DNA from: Fidelibacterota bacterium
GTDB lineage: Bacteria > Fidelibacterota > UBA8477 > JABMPR01
Assembly (NCBI GenBank): GCA_018650795.1
Contig: JABIFG010000174.1
Location: forward strand, 1-40,679
DNA length: 40,679 nt
Direction of reading: 5' to 3'
Below the pieces are notes generated by a model. It saw only the letters and a program-made list of their open reading frames with translations, was not told the origin of the DNA and searched no databases. The translations under genes and the position numbers were made by a program. This document shows, one piece after another, positions 14,846-24,691 of the stretch. The first letter of the stretch is position 1, and each line of letters begins with the position of its first letter.

Positions 14846-15484
14846 TTAATTAAGCGTAAGTTTCAGGATTCTTTCTGTGACAGTGGAAACGGGTAAACAG
14901 GTTGGGCTTACAAGAACATCTGCACCCAAATAAGTAACACTTGAAATCGTACGTTCATCATTGCTTAGCATGGATGCATAGAGAACTTCCAGTTGATCGC
15001 CAGATAAAGTAAATGAACCATCAATATCCAGTGCATCCACTACAAGATCAAGGGTAAAAACACCTGTACTCGTGTCAGCAGACCAGGTACCATCCGAGGT
15101 TAATCCTGATATGATAATACTGGGTACACATCCGGTGCCCCAGTTTACAGGCAAATTACCAGAAAGGGTCCCACTCAGGTCACTCCTTAAGCTTACTGTT
15201 CCACCTATGGGTTCAGGGTCAGAATCGGTGTATAGCTCCGTTTCAAACAAAACCAGAGTGCCTGCATTAATAGTAATAGAATCCACACCATTTTGAGGTA
15301 CCACAAATGCTAGTGTTGTGTCACGTAGTGATGTTGCCTCTACATCGATAGTCATTTCTGTCAATGTATACACACCAGTAAGTGGATGATCAATTTCAGG
15401 AATGGTATCCACATCATCCTCACAGCCAATCAGTAAGCCTCCGATGATTGAGATGATAACTCCTGCTCTGATGATGTTTAACAT
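14846..15484 (-). CDS. Lipoprotein of unknown function
   Basis: A 212-residue exported lipoprotein. The N-terminus is a textbook lipoprotein signal (hydrophobic stretch then LLIGC, Cys21), and the start has AGGAG nine bases upstream. The mature part begins with an acidic linker, then HPLTGVYTLTEMTIDV, followed by alternating beta-type segments, as in lipocalin-like or extracellular beta-sandwich lipoproteins ('GVYTLTEM' opens many of these in FCB genomes). Two Cys residues (CVPS near 120, CLPV near the C-terminus) could form a disulfide. The function is not recognisable. It sits downstream of the FadL-type porin gene, separated by a terminator. Confidence 0.7.
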   Translation of the reverse strand: MLNIIRAGVIISIIGGLLIGCEDDVDTIPEIDHPLTGVYTLTEMTIDVEATSLRDTTLAFVVPQNGVDSITINAGTLVLFETELYTDSDPEPIGGTVSLRSDLSGTLSGNLPVNWGTGCVPSIIISGLTSDGTWSADTSTGVFTLDLVVDALDIDGSFTLSGDQLEVLYASMLSNDERTISSVTYLGADVLVSPTCLPVSTVTERILKLTLN

Positions 15485-15502
15485 GGTAGTTACTCCTTGA
15501 GA

Positions 15503-15532
15503 GCAAAAAGGCCGCAGTAGCGGCCTTTTTGC
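15503..15532 (-). terminator. Strong intrinsic terminator after the FadL-type gene
   Basis: A perfect 13-bp inverted repeat (GCAAAAAGGCCGC / GCGGCCTTTTTGC) with a 4-nt loop. Read on the minus strand the GC-rich core GCGGCC is followed by TTTTT, the standard arrangement, 20 nt after the porin stop codon. The symmetry would also allow action on the opposite strand. Confidence 0.85.
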
Positions 15533-15551
15533 AGATCGTATAATTTGTTAC

Positions 15552-17126
15552 TTAAAAGCTCTTTTGAAGACCAAACGCAATTACAGTCGCCGTTTTCATA
15601 TAGGTCTCATTACCCAGACCAGCATCAACAGCTGTGTTCTGACCTTCTTCATAGGAAGTATTTGAGAACCCGAGGCTTATAGCCATCTGGTCATTCAAGG
15701 CATACTTAGCACCTAGACCAAATGTATTGGAATTCAAGCTATAGCTGAGGCCAGACTGATAAGCATCCATTGCACCACTGGTTGCCATTAGATAGCCACC
15801 ACTAAGCAATAGAGATTCTGACAAAGCAAACTCAGCACCGACAGCAAGTTCAGAGCCGTTCTCAACAAAGTCTTCACCACCATCCCAGTTCGCGTCTTCA
15901 TTAAAATACATATTGTAATCAAAAGCAATATTTAGTGAAGGCATAACGAGATAGGATAGTCCAACACCCATCATGGCAGGCATATCAGCATTGGTTTCAG
16001 CAGCATCAGGAAACAGACCTGAGCCATCTACTTCTGTTTCATTGGTCAATACGAGGGGTGCCAGCATTTCATAACGGAGACCAATATTCAGCTTATCCAT
16101 CAGACTGATATTCAAACCTACAATTGGCGCAAAACCGGAACCGGTCTGTACAGCATCAACTTCAATGTCAGCTGTTGCAACATCAAGTCCTAGACCTTGA
16201 GCAGTATAACCAGCAGCTAAGCCAGTCATTGTGGCTGCAGCAGTGGTATAGGCACCCTGGGTGATGTTTGGTGTCCAGGTATTAGCATCAAATCCGGGCA
16301 CGCCAGACGCGGTCAAACCACCAGAAATCGCATCAATTGTAGCTTGATCAATCTGGCCTGCAAGAAGCAGGTTTGCAAAAGATACATCGCCAGCACCACC
16401 ATCAACAAATGGCTGTAAGGATGCGGCAGCACCTGTTGCAGATGTGGCTCCAGCGGTATACTGAGCAGCGATACCACGCATAACATCACCAGGAATCATA
16501 TCGCCAGCAGCGGTTTCAACCTTGATGTCTTTGAGGTGTCCTACGTAGCTGTTTGACGCTGAAAAATAACGCACACCAGCAGAAAGTGAAATCATATCAT
16601 TGATAGCATAGGACACTGAAGCCTGACCACCGAGATAGGTTGAGGAACCATTAAATTCCACATCCAGATTGTATCCAGTTACTCCAGCTGCTGCCATCAT
16701 GGGAACCAATGCCGAAGCAGGAGCTTCGAAAAGAGGCAGTCCATCAGCAAATTCAGCACTTCCACCACCACCAATAGGGACAAAACCAGCCGCAACGACA
16801 AGCTTATCCATCTTGTATGCAAAATAAAAGTTGGGGAATACGGGTGCAAAGGTGGTACCCTCAAAAGTATCATTGTTAAGGGATGCTACATCACTTGTGA
16901 TGGTTCTTGTCTGTGTAATAGTTTGACTACTCAGATACAGATGCATTCCGTTGTCCAGCTTGGTTAATCCAGCTGGGTTAAAGAATACCGCGTCCAGATC
17001 TGTAGAAGCATTGCGAGCCATCATGCGGACAAAATCAGCACTCTGGTTCGTGTTTTCTACCATACCGCCACCAAATGCCATGCTGATCATCAGCAAGAGG
17101 GGTAATACGCGTAAGAATTTACTCAT
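15552..17126 (-). CDS. OmpP1/FadL-family outer-membrane hydrocarbon or fatty-acid porin
   Basis: A 524-residue outer-membrane protein that lets hydrophobic compounds cross the outer membrane. The start (17126) has GGAGAG seven bases upstream and opens directly into a signal peptide (MSKFLRVLPLLLMISMAFGGG); the extension to 17198 is spurious. FadL hallmarks are the N-terminal hatch with ARNASTDLDAVFFNPAGL (NPAG at 50-53) and a C-terminal barrel strand ending in Phe (VIAFGLQKSF). Residues about 205-325 form an unusual Ala/Gly/Thr-rich insertion with little strand character, possibly a large periplasmic or extracellular loop. It is monocistronic, bounded by its own terminator. The exact ligand is unknown. 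Confidence 0.9.
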   Translation of the reverse strand: MSKFLRVLPLLLMISMAFGGGMVENTNQSADFVRMMARNASTDLDAVFFNPAGLTKLDNGMHLYLSSQTITQTRTITSDVASLNNDTFEGTTFAPVFPNFYFAYKMDKLVVAAGFVPIGGGGSAEFADGLPLFEAPASALVPMMAAAGVTGYNLDVEFNGSSTYLGGQASVSYAINDMISLSAGVRYFSASNSYVGHLKDIKVETAAGDMIPGDVMRGIAAQYTAGATSATGAAASLQPFVDGGAGDVSFANLLLAGQIDQATIDAISGGLTASGVPGFDANTWTPNITQGAYTTAAATMTGLAAGYTAQGLGLDVATADIEVDAVQTGSGFAPIVGLNISLMDKLNIGLRYEMLAPLVLTNETEVDGSGLFPDAAETNADMPAMMGVGLSYLVMPSLNIAFDYNMYFNEDANWDGGEDFVENGSELAVGAEFALSESLLLSGGYLMATSGAMDAYQSGLSYSLNSNTFGLGAKYALNDQMAISLGFSNTSYEEGQNTAVDAGLGNETYMKTATVIAFGLQKSF

Positions 17127-17266
17127 CGTTTTCTCTCCTTGTTTATTGTCTAAATACAGAAGCGGCTTGAATATCCATCTCTGTTTTAAAATGATCACCT
17201 AAAATAGAAGTGCTTTTGACTGAAGCAAAACAAAATGTGCTTTAGTAAAATGCTCCGGTTTGTAAA

Positions 17267-17725
17267 TTAAAACTGAACATACCAGTCGGTTTGTTCATTA
17301 ATTTGCTTCTCACGAATCACAATTCCCCGGGGTGCAGAGTTTTCAGGAACCACTATATAGTTTTGGATTTCCTGAAATATCTCTTCATCAGCCAGCAAGT
17401 GAGCCGGGTCTAAGAGCAATCCAATCACCATGAGTTGATACTCCCCTGCTTCCAGCTGGATAAAATAATCGATATTGGATGTACCCGGATTAATAGGGTC
17501 ACCATAAGTAATGAAATGGTCAATGACTTTATATCCTGGTTCGTCTATGCGATCAAACTCCAGGTCTTTATCGAAGACGACAACTACAGCACCTTCGAGT
17601 GAATCTGACCAACTCGTGAATATCACTGCTCCTTCAACACCTGCTATGGCTTCCAGGCTTTCTGGTGTTTCGCATGCAGTCATCGATATGAGCGTTACAA
17701 TGATCAAGGTGAGGGCAAAACGCAT
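17267..17725 (-). CDS. Small lipoprotein translationally coupled to a TonB-dependent receptor
   Basis: A 152-residue lipoprotein: signal peptide ending SMTAC (Cys18). The mature part is mostly beta (VEGAVIFTSWSDSLEGAVVVVF, YFIQLEAGEYQLMVIGLLLDP, NYIVVPENSAPRGIVI), suggesting a single carboxypeptidase-regulatory or transthyretin-like sandwich. The start codon overlaps the stop of the receptor gene (TAATG), so the two are made together, and the protein is probably a surface or periplasmic accessory of that receptor. No known family is recognised. There is no terminator of good quality after it. Confidence 0.75.
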   Translation of the reverse strand: MRFALTLIIVTLISMTACETPESLEAIAGVEGAVIFTSWSDSLEGAVVVVFDKDLEFDRIDEPGYKVIDHFITYGDPINPGTSNIDYFIQLEAGEYQLMVIGLLLDPAHLLADEEIFQEIQNYIVVPENSAPRGIVIREKQINEQTDWYVQF

Positions 17726-19941
17726 TAAAACCGCCTCTCAATAGTGAATGTGGCTATGCGCTCTTCTTCAATATTGCGTTCGAGCTGAGTATAGTAGTAT
17801 TGGAAAACATTCTCCACCCGCATGAGAAAATGCCAGTCTTGATATGAGCTTCCGATTCCAGCGTTTACTATATGAACAGGGACCCGGGCATCAGCCCCAG
17901 TGAGATTATTTTCTTGAAATAGTTCCACGCTTTCCATACGGCTGAGGTATCGATATTCAATTGAGGCATCCATTCCCCAATAGTGCATTCCCAAGGAGCT
18001 GATCCAGTGATATCGATGACGATAAGATAAAGTATCAATTATTTCACCCTCTGAATTTGTTTCCATTGGATCCAATATTGTAAATGCTGACTTGTAATCT
18101 ATTAGATTGTTGAATGCGCTTAGCCCCAGACCCAATTCCAGACCCATAATACGGGCATCAGCGATATTCGTAAAGTGAATAACAGCATCCGAATTTGGGA
18201 TTGGCTCTATGAAATCTTTAAATTTGTTATGAAAAATGGCTGCATCTAATTTAAACAGATCCAGAACGCCTAGCTGCCCTGCCAACAGAGTGATCCCGAA
18301 TTCACGGTTTATGCTGGTCTCAGAAGTCAAATCCGGATTCGGTTCAACCGTGAAAATACTTCTACGGGCTGATGTGAACATTTCCGCTACTGTGGGTACC
18401 CTGAACCCCTTTCCTGTGGATATCCGCAAACCCAGCCAGGGAGAAGGCTTCCAATTGAGGGCAAGTTGTGGCGTAAAGACTTCATCCTGCCTCTCGCCAT
18501 CTACTTGATAAGCTTCCCAGCGACTTCCTGCAGACAGCGTAAATTGGCGCAATTTTTTTTCCACAAGCAGGAAAGTGGCGAAGGAGCTGCTGTTGTGGTC
18601 ACCGAATATTTGGGCATTCACATTATTCTGCTGTAGGGTCAATCCAAAAATACTGGTGAGACTACTTGTCCAACTTTTACTGGCCTGCACTTCTTCATAA
18701 AAGCGATTTTCGTTTGAGTAATCAGGATCTACACCAAAACTCGTCCATTCATTCCAATAGGCGCTGGTCTTGGTTTTTATAGCCAGATCCGGGGAATACA
18801 CATAATTATAATGACTATTGAGGACAACTTTCCTCCCCTGCGTACCATCTCTTGAAGAGCCTTCAGGTGCTTCAAAGGGATTGGCGGAACTCTTCCAAAT
18901 TGAGGTTAATCCAGCCTTGTCATCAAGGACATTCACAAAAAAGGCGGCGGAGTGAGCATTACCAAAATTCAATTTGAGTTTAGCAGAAATATTGACAGCC
19001 TCTTCCCAATTCAATTCCATAAATCCATCATCGCTACGTTTCTGAACCCGTATCCAGGCCGCATGATTTCCTATGCTCCGCGAATGGGAGATCTCCGTAT
19101 TGTACAATAAACCACGTGAATCGCGCCAACGCCATTCGTCAACTCGGGGATGACTATAGACCCCTATCTTGGTTGAAATGCGGGTTTCGGGTTTATGGGG
19201 TGCATTGCGAGTGATTATGTTTACGACTCCTCCCATGGCACTGGATCCATACAGGGCAGAGCCACCTGATTTGACTATTTCTACCCTATCAACTTCTGAA
19301 GTAGGTATGGTCGCCCAGGTCACATTCCCTGCAGCACTTCCCAGCATGGGAATTCCATCAAGCAAAAGTAGCGATCGGCTACCGGCCCCCATTGTATAAC
19401 CAGAAGTTCCCCGGATATTCAGTTGCCCTTTTACGGTGGAGACCCCTGACTCATAGGATAGGATATCTATCATATTGACGACCGCTTTGGCTTGGATCTC
19501 TCGTGGACCGATCGCTGAGACTGAAAATGGAGACTCGAGAATATCTTGTGCTTTGCGACTGGAGGTGACTACCACCTGGGGGGATGCCAGAACATTGGCT
19601 TTTAGCCCAACGGATAGATCGACAGGAACATCATGGGCTACGCCGATGTTCTTCTCCACATATGGAGCATAACCCATCATTGTAAATGAGATATCATACT
19701 CACCTGGTGCCATGCCGGTAAGTAGGAAATACCCTTCCAGGTCGCTCGTTGTACCAAAAGAACTTCCTCTGATCTGAATATTTACACCTGGAAGCCCATC
19801 ACCAGTTTTGTGATCAAATACATGACCCTTGATTTGGCTGTTTGTTTGAGCATATGAGTGTGACCCCAAAAGTATGAGCAGCAATATCTGGACGAATGAT
19901 ATCCATTTAAGAAAACGAGATTTACAAAAATAATTATCCAT
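17725..19941 (-). CDS. TonB-dependent outer-membrane receptor
   Basis: A 738-residue TonB-dependent transporter for active uptake of a siderophore, cobalamin, sugar or metal complex. The ATG at 19941 is preferred to an upstream TTG because the signal peptide (SFVQILLLILLGSHSYAQ) follows it normally. Domains: a CarboxypepD_reg-like domain (about 35-120; IKGHVFDHKTGDGLPGVNI, GYFLLTGMAPGEYDISF), plug (about 125-240; VVVTSSRKAQDILESP, IPTSEVDRVEIVKSGGSALYGSSAMGGVVNI), then a 22-strand barrel ending TIERRF. The short plug and LLLLDGIPM motif match the BtuB / FepA-like class rather than SusC, which has a longer N-terminus and a SusD partner (absent here). A lipoprotein gene follows with TAATG overlap. 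The substrate is not inferable. Confidence 0.93.
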   Translation of the reverse strand: MDNYFCKSRFLKWISFVQILLLILLGSHSYAQTNSQIKGHVFDHKTGDGLPGVNIQIRGSSFGTTSDLEGYFLLTGMAPGEYDISFTMMGYAPYVEKNIGVAHDVPVDLSVGLKANVLASPQVVVTSSRKAQDILESPFSVSAIGPREIQAKAVVNMIDILSYESGVSTVKGQLNIRGTSGYTMGAGSRSLLLLDGIPMLGSAAGNVTWATIPTSEVDRVEIVKSGGSALYGSSAMGGVVNIITRNAPHKPETRISTKIGVYSHPRVDEWRWRDSRGLLYNTEISHSRSIGNHAAWIRVQKRSDDGFMELNWEEAVNISAKLKLNFGNAHSAAFFVNVLDDKAGLTSIWKSSANPFEAPEGSSRDGTQGRKVVLNSHYNYVYSPDLAIKTKTSAYWNEWTSFGVDPDYSNENRFYEEVQASKSWTSSLTSIFGLTLQQNNVNAQIFGDHNSSSFATFLLVEKKLRQFTLSAGSRWEAYQVDGERQDEVFTPQLALNWKPSPWLGLRISTGKGFRVPTVAEMFTSARRSIFTVEPNPDLTSETSINREFGITLLAGQLGVLDLFKLDAAIFHNKFKDFIEPIPNSDAVIHFTNIADARIMGLELGLGLSAFNNLIDYKSAFTILDPMETNSEGEIIDTLSYRHRYHWISSLGMHYWGMDASIEYRYLSRMESVELFQENNLTGADARVPVHIVNAGIGSSYQDWHFLMRVENVFQYYYTQLERNIEEERIATFTIERRF

Positions 19942-20024
19942 TAAGTTTATCAATATAGAGTGCCCGCAAGTGTCAGACAATGACAATTAAACGGAGGTTT
20001 TTCTCAAATAGAAAACTTGAATGT

Positions 20025-20714
20025 TTAGGTATACTTCTTTGCATTGCGGATGACTTCTTTTGTACACCATTCATCGTAGTCATCCAGAAAGGATTCGACA
20101 TAGTTTTGGTCAAATTTTGAGATTTCCCGCATTACCCAACCAACTGAGGTCTTGCAAAATCGTTCTTCTCTTTGAATCAGCGTCCTCGACAACTCATGGA
20201 TGATATTCTTATGTTCCTGAAGCGTTTTACACTGGGCAAATGGCACTAATGAAGCCCTTGCTTTCCATAGATAGGAATCCTTGTTCCAAAGTTGAAATGT
20301 GTTGATAGTAATTGAGGGATGATTGTCAACCATTGGGCTTAGAAGTCGAACACAAAGCCAGTCGCAAACATTCCAATCATTGATCCAATGTTTATCAAAC
20401 CAATTTGAAATCAATGCGAGAAGTTGTTCTGGTGGATGGCTTTGACCATAAAGCTGGATAAATAGTATAGCTGCGAGCTTGAACTCAGTATATTCATTAC
20501 TCATTAATTCATCTAAAACCTGTTCTTGATGAGTAAAAGATTTTTTGCTTAGTTCAAACTTATGCTCCGCAGTTTTGAGAATTTCTCTAATAATTGGAAT
20601 GCCAACACCAAGAGATTTAATATCATGTTTGACATAGTTCTCTAACCATTTCGCCTTTTTGTCATCCTGGTGTTCGTTTAGACGGGTGGACATATATTTT
20701 GTATATGATAACAT
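20025..20714 (-). CDS. AlkD-like DNA alkylation repair (HEAT-repeat) protein
   Basis: A 229-residue, all-helical cytoplasmic protein. The segments DIKSLGVGIPIIREI, the motif NDWNVCDWLCVRLL (about 114-127) and FCKTSVGWVMREI match the AlkD-type 'DNA alkylation repair enzyme' family, HEAT-repeat glycosylases that excise bulky or cationic alkylated bases without base flipping. In AlkD the catalytic Asp and flanking Trp residues lie in a W-x-x-x-D-W-type motif; CDW here has the Asp. An in-frame ATG seven codons further in is an equally possible start. It follows the DUF58 gene by 17 nt on the same strand, so it may be co-transcribed, though a functional link is unlikely. Confidence 0.8.
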   Translation of the reverse strand: MLSYTKYMSTRLNEHQDDKKAKWLENYVKHDIKSLGVGIPIIREILKTAEHKFELSKKSFTHQEQVLDELMSNEYTEFKLAAILFIQLYGQSHPPEQLLALISNWFDKHWINDWNVCDWLCVRLLSPMVDNHPSITINTFQLWNKDSYLWKARASLVPFAQCKTLQEHKNIIHELSRTLIQREERFCKTSVGWVMREISKFDQNYVESFLDDYDEWCTKEVIRNAKKYT

Positions 20715-20731
20715 GATATGAATTTGGGGTT

Positions 20732-21628
20732 TTATCTAACAGAGTGGCGTTTATTCAGATAGGCCAGTAAAGCCACATCCAGAGATTGATCTGTGGTCAA
20801 AGGAACATAATCCACGTGCTGTTCGCGACTGCGTGCCCCCAGTTTGCTTCTAAATTGATCGACTGCTTCCTGATAATCCTTTTGAATATGCCAGGGTTCC
20901 GTTGCCATAACCTCCCCTGATTCCATATCCTTAAACTTGGCCTGGGCATCAAAGGCAAAATCAACTTCCCGTGGATCCAGAATATGAAACACCAACACTT
21001 CATGTCGATCATGTCTGAAATGCTTTAGACCATTCAAAATATTATCCAGATCATCCAGCATGTCTGAAATGATAATCACCAGACCTCTGCGGTTGATACG
21101 ATCAGCCAGATGATGAAGGCTATGACCAATAGCAGTTTCCTCTCCGGGGGTGACATGTTCGAGATGACTGAGAATATTATTCAACATGGAAGGACGTGAT
21201 GAGGGTCTGATATGGGTACGGATCTCCGTATCGAACAAGGTCAGGCCTACTGCATCCTGTTGTCTGAGCAGGAGGTAAGTCAGCGCTGCAGAGAGATAAC
21301 TCCCATACTGCAATTTGGTGATATCTCCAGAGGCGTAGGCCATGGATTTGGACATATCCAGCATGATATGAGCCTTGAGGTTGGTTTCTTCTTCGAATTG
21401 TTTGACGTAGAATCGATCTGTTTTACCATAGAGACGCCAATCCAAATAGCGCAGGTTATCACCGGGACCATATGCACGGTGTTCGGCAAATTCGACGGAA
21501 AAACCATGGTAGGGGCTTTTATGCAAACCCACAATGAATCCTTCCACCACCATGCGCGCCCGGAGCTGCATATTAGCCAGGGTCGCCAGAGTACGGGGAT
21601 TTAAATATTTTCGTTTATCAGTCGCCAA
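20732..21628 (-). CDS. DUF58 (von Willebrand A-like) protein, MoxR partner
   Basis: A 298-residue protein of the DUF58 family. The signature region HKSPYHGFSVEFAEHRAYGP then DNLRYLDWRLYGKTDR (36-72), plus a MIDAS-like DMSKS (Asp91, Ser93, Ser95), marks a vWA-type fold. DUF58 proteins act with MoxR AAA+ ATPases in envelope or chaperone functions that are still poorly defined. The start must be the TTG at 21628: the conserved domain already starts at residue 8 (YLNPRTLATLANMQLRARMVVEGF) and an in-frame TAG lies only four codons upstream (21638-21640). Its usual MoxR partner gene is 3.4 kb upstream, separated by the metalloprotease/TolB/barrel gene. Confidence 0.92.
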   Translation of the reverse strand: MATDKRKYLNPRTLATLANMQLRARMVVEGFIVGLHKSPYHGFSVEFAEHRAYGPGDNLRYLDWRLYGKTDRFYVKQFEEETNLKAHIMLDMSKSMAYASGDITKLQYGSYLSAALTYLLLRQQDAVGLTLFDTEIRTHIRPSSRPSMLNNILSHLEHVTPGEETAIGHSLHHLADRINRRGLVIIISDMLDDLDNILNGLKHFRHDRHEVLVFHILDPREVDFAFDAQAKFKDMESGEVMATEPWHIQKDYQEAVDQFRSKLGARSREQHVDYVPLTTDQSLDVALLAYLNKRHSVR

Positions 21629-21683
21629 TGTTGATATCTATCCAATCTTGCTTTTCCTAATGTTTCGGCATCTAGTTTACGTC

Positions 21684-21700
21684 TCCTTCGAGAGCCTCAG
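21684..21700. repeat. Half-copy of the CCCTTCG...CTCAGG dispersed repeat
   Basis: CCTTCGAGAGCCTCAGG resembles the arms of the element at 13097-13167 and the half-site at 26051. It is followed by a low-complexity AACTCCT tandem stretch up to about 21730 and a CTTCGCACTACGTGCTTCG hairpin-like stretch. The gap (21629-21773) holds no gene. Confidence 0.35.
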
Positions 21701-21773
21701 GAAGACGAAACTCCTAACTCCTAACTTCCCGTCTTCGCACTACGTGCTTCGTCGTGGCAAGCTAACTTCTAAC

Positions 21774-24665
21774 TCAAAATGGATTAACAAGCGCCATTCT
21801 CAGATATGACCTTCCCCAAAAATTGTCTTCCGTCTCTCCATCGATTCCTACCCAATAGTCTGCATCCCCACCCCAACCATAGGCCAGAGTCACGAGAGAA
21901 AGTTTAGCCAGACTGATGTCGAATTTCAATTCAGCACCATAGGTTTCCAGAACCTTTTCTGAATCTGGAATATATCCAAAATCATAAAAAAGAGCTGCTG
22001 TGATATTTTGAACTCCTACACCCAAAACATTAACTGGGACTTTCTCAATGAGGGGCATGCGCAACTCTGTCACTGAATAAATGAGTTCATTAGCTGGATA
22101 CTGACCGACCTGTCCTCTTAAGCTATAGGATTCTGGACCATCAAGCAGACCCGTACTTTTTATGGCAGCCATATATTGAGTTGAAAAATATAGCGGTCCG
22201 GAATCAGAAAAGCCTAACTCATCCTGAATCGGTATATCGCCAGCCTGACCTACAACTTTCATCCGACCATAAAGAACCGCAGGCAGTTTGGGGACATCAT
22301 AATTGTAAAAGCCTTCTACCCAATATTTGCTGTAATCATTTTCACCCCAGACACCCGACAAGGCGCGTTCAATATGGGCGAGAAATCCTAGCCCATCTCG
22401 CGGTAGAAAATAGCTTGATGTATGCGGTCTCTGCGATTTCCACATATAGGTGATACCAATATTGAATTCATCTGTAACCGGGGTGGGTATTATTTGACCC
22501 GTTTCTGGATCTTCAATGTCATCAAGACTTATCAAATCCCGACTCATGAATTGAGCTTTCCACTGGACACTATGATTGGAAGATAGCGTATGTCCAGCAT
22601 TCATGGGAATGCTCGCTGCGATTCCAATACCGTTTCGGTTTTCAAAAAAATTAAACCTGTAGCTACTGTAGTAATTCATACTCAGGTTTTTCATACCATA
22701 AAAGTGGAGTGCCGGTAAAAACTGGAGATTGGTATAGCTCACGTATGCCCCAAAATAATCATCGAAATAGGGTAAAAATCCACCAGCCTGGAAAATATGT
22801 TTCCCGAGGGCATCCTGGGCCACACCCAGCAAGAGGAGCGCATCTCCAAAAGGCCAAATAAACTTGACCAATGGCCTGATGGTTTTTATGGCCTGGTAAG
22901 ATTGCACTAACTCAACTTCCGGTTTGAGGGAATAATCAACTACCGGCACCTTGATATCAGGTGACTTGGTTCGCCAGGCATTGTAGGGTTCGCGAATCTG
23001 GAGTCCAAGTTCGGGTGCTACCCGTTCTACTTCTACTACCCGAATTCTCACTGTGTCCACATCAGCCAGAGTTGAAGCAATAATCTTGTTTGTATTCGGC
23101 AGTCTCTGTTTGGAGAAGATGCCTTCGGCCACATCAGTCATCTGAGTCACGGTTAAGCTATCCAGATCAACCCGATAGAGATTGGGAGTTGAATTCCGAT
23201 ACGATGTATAAATAATGGCTGAAGCGTCAGCTGTCCAGACAGGATAAACATCCTCTTCTGGATCGTTTGTAAGCTTTTGAAAAGCATTGCCATCACGGTT
23301 CATGAGGGCAATATCAACGTCACCATTTGCATCCTGGATCATAAATACCAGCTTTTTACCATCAGGAGACAAGTCCAGATTCTGAATCTGGATGTCACCT
23401 TCAAAGGCACTCAACTGAATTCGCTTTCCCGAATCGATATCCTGATAGAATATCTGTGTGGTTTCAGAGGGGTGAGCGGCGAAGAAAACACCCTTCCCAT
23501 CGTGGGAGAATACGGGATGAAGGGCTCTGAAATCTTGAGTGATCCAGCGTTTTTTATTTGTCTCAACGTTAATGAGACGTAGATCGTTCAATAGTGAACC
23601 ATGACTTCCTCTATGATATTCAGCCAGGATCAATTGTTTTGAATCGGGAGACCAGGCGGGGTTTCCGTTGAAACGTCCATAATGGATTTCTTTGATATGT
23701 TGAGTTGAGTCCGTGCTCTGCAAATAAAGGCTATAATCCCGCATCTTCGAATGACGACGACCTACCACAGCAATAGCAAGTGAGTCTGGTGATATACTTG
23801 CACTTCGAACTCTGGAAAAGCCCTTGAGTAAAAGGGGTTCTCCCACCTCTTCAATGGACTCCTTTTGCGCCTTATAACCATAATAATAGGTGTTCATCGC
23901 CCGACGCCACTCCTCATCAAAGTCATCAAGTGATTGTCCTGTAACTTCTTTAAAAGCAGTCCTAAAGTCGTACCAATAGGGATATTTTAGCTTATCCTTC
24001 TGCAGATAGAGACGGTGGTTTGAAATCTTGACCAAGGTAGAATCACCATATTTCCAGGCCAGATATAGCACCTTTGCATAGCCATCATCATGGGCATCCA
24101 GCTGGTCCATCGTATTCCGATAGGTGTGAATTTTCATCCTGGAATCACTGCGACCTACGCGCCAGATCTCGGTCATATATTCAGCCATGCCTTCAATCCA
24201 CCAGGGTGGGATCGACATACCCCCCATAATACCAGCCCAGGTTCGATGTGCCTGTAATTGAACGACATGTTGAAACTCATGCGTAATTACCATTTTCAAC
24301 CATTTGTCTGAACCACCGAAGTGACCAGCTACATCATTCTGGCTGACCCAGATAAATATCTGATTACTGGGCATGGCAAAACCATTCATGATTTCATCTT
24401 CGGCAGAAAGGACTATATCTGTTTTGCCGAAATCCTTAACCTGGAGTTGATCCATGATGGGCTGATAGGTCTGCTCGGCAATTTGGGCACCCCTCTGGGC
24501 GATTGCCTCAATTCCCTGGTGGAAGTGAATATTGAAATGCTCGGTTTCCAGAGTTTGCCATTTTAACTCGGGATGGGTGCGCTGATTCCAGATCCACATA
24601 TTTTGGGCTGACACACTTTGTGTATACATCAGCAAAATTAATATCACTGCCCACTGAATAATCAT
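21774..24665 (-). CDS. Secreted gluzincin metalloprotease-like, TolB propeller and outer-membrane barrel protein
   Basis: A 963-residue exported, multi-domain protein. The start at 24665 is chosen because the signal peptide (MIIQWAVILILLMYTQSVSAQ) begins there; the 45 in-frame residues upstream translate a dispersed intergenic repeat (HCEESKNGAISSARSPRS-type), not protein. Domains: a peptidase MA-like metalloprotease domain (about 22-260) with zinc motif HEFQH (His129, Glu130, His133) and downstream Glu162 in IEGMAEYMTE; a TolB-like WD40/PD40 region (about 275-580) with SPDSLAIAVVG, AWSPDSKQLILAEYH, LSPDGKKLVFMIQ repeats; and a C-terminal barrel (about 640-963) ending MALVNPF. It is probably outer-membrane-anchored with the protease on the periplasmic or surface side. 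It lies between moxR and the DUF58 gene, which usually sit together. Confidence 0.85.
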   Translation of the reverse strand: MIIQWAVILILLMYTQSVSAQNMWIWNQRTHPELKWQTLETEHFNIHFHQGIEAIAQRGAQIAEQTYQPIMDQLQVKDFGKTDIVLSAEDEIMNGFAMPSNQIFIWVSQNDVAGHFGGSDKWLKMVITHEFQHVVQLQAHRTWAGIMGGMSIPPWWIEGMAEYMTEIWRVGRSDSRMKIHTYRNTMDQLDAHDDGYAKVLYLAWKYGDSTLVKISNHRLYLQKDKLKYPYWYDFRTAFKEVTGQSLDDFDEEWRRAMNTYYYGYKAQKESIEEVGEPLLLKGFSRVRSASISPDSLAIAVVGRRHSKMRDYSLYLQSTDSTQHIKEIHYGRFNGNPAWSPDSKQLILAEYHRGSHGSLLNDLRLINVETNKKRWITQDFRALHPVFSHDGKGVFFAAHPSETTQIFYQDIDSGKRIQLSAFEGDIQIQNLDLSPDGKKLVFMIQDANGDVDIALMNRDGNAFQKLTNDPEEDVYPVWTADASAIIYTSYRNSTPNLYRVDLDSLTVTQMTDVAEGIFSKQRLPNTNKIIASTLADVDTVRIRVVEVERVAPELGLQIREPYNAWRTKSPDIKVPVVDYSLKPEVELVQSYQAIKTIRPLVKFIWPFGDALLLLGVAQDALGKHIFQAGGFLPYFDDYFGAYVSYTNLQFLPALHFYGMKNLSMNYYSSYRFNFFENRNGIGIAASIPMNAGHTLSSNHSVQWKAQFMSRDLISLDDIEDPETGQIIPTPVTDEFNIGITYMWKSQRPHTSSYFLPRDGLGFLAHIERALSGVWGENDYSKYWVEGFYNYDVPKLPAVLYGRMKVVGQAGDIPIQDELGFSDSGPLYFSTQYMAAIKSTGLLDGPESYSLRGQVGQYPANELIYSVTELRMPLIEKVPVNVLGVGVQNITAALFYDFGYIPDSEKVLETYGAELKFDISLAKLSLVTLAYGWGGDADYWVGIDGETEDNFWGRSYLRMALVNPF

Positions 24666-24691
24666 GCAGGGTGATAAATATCGACCGATGG

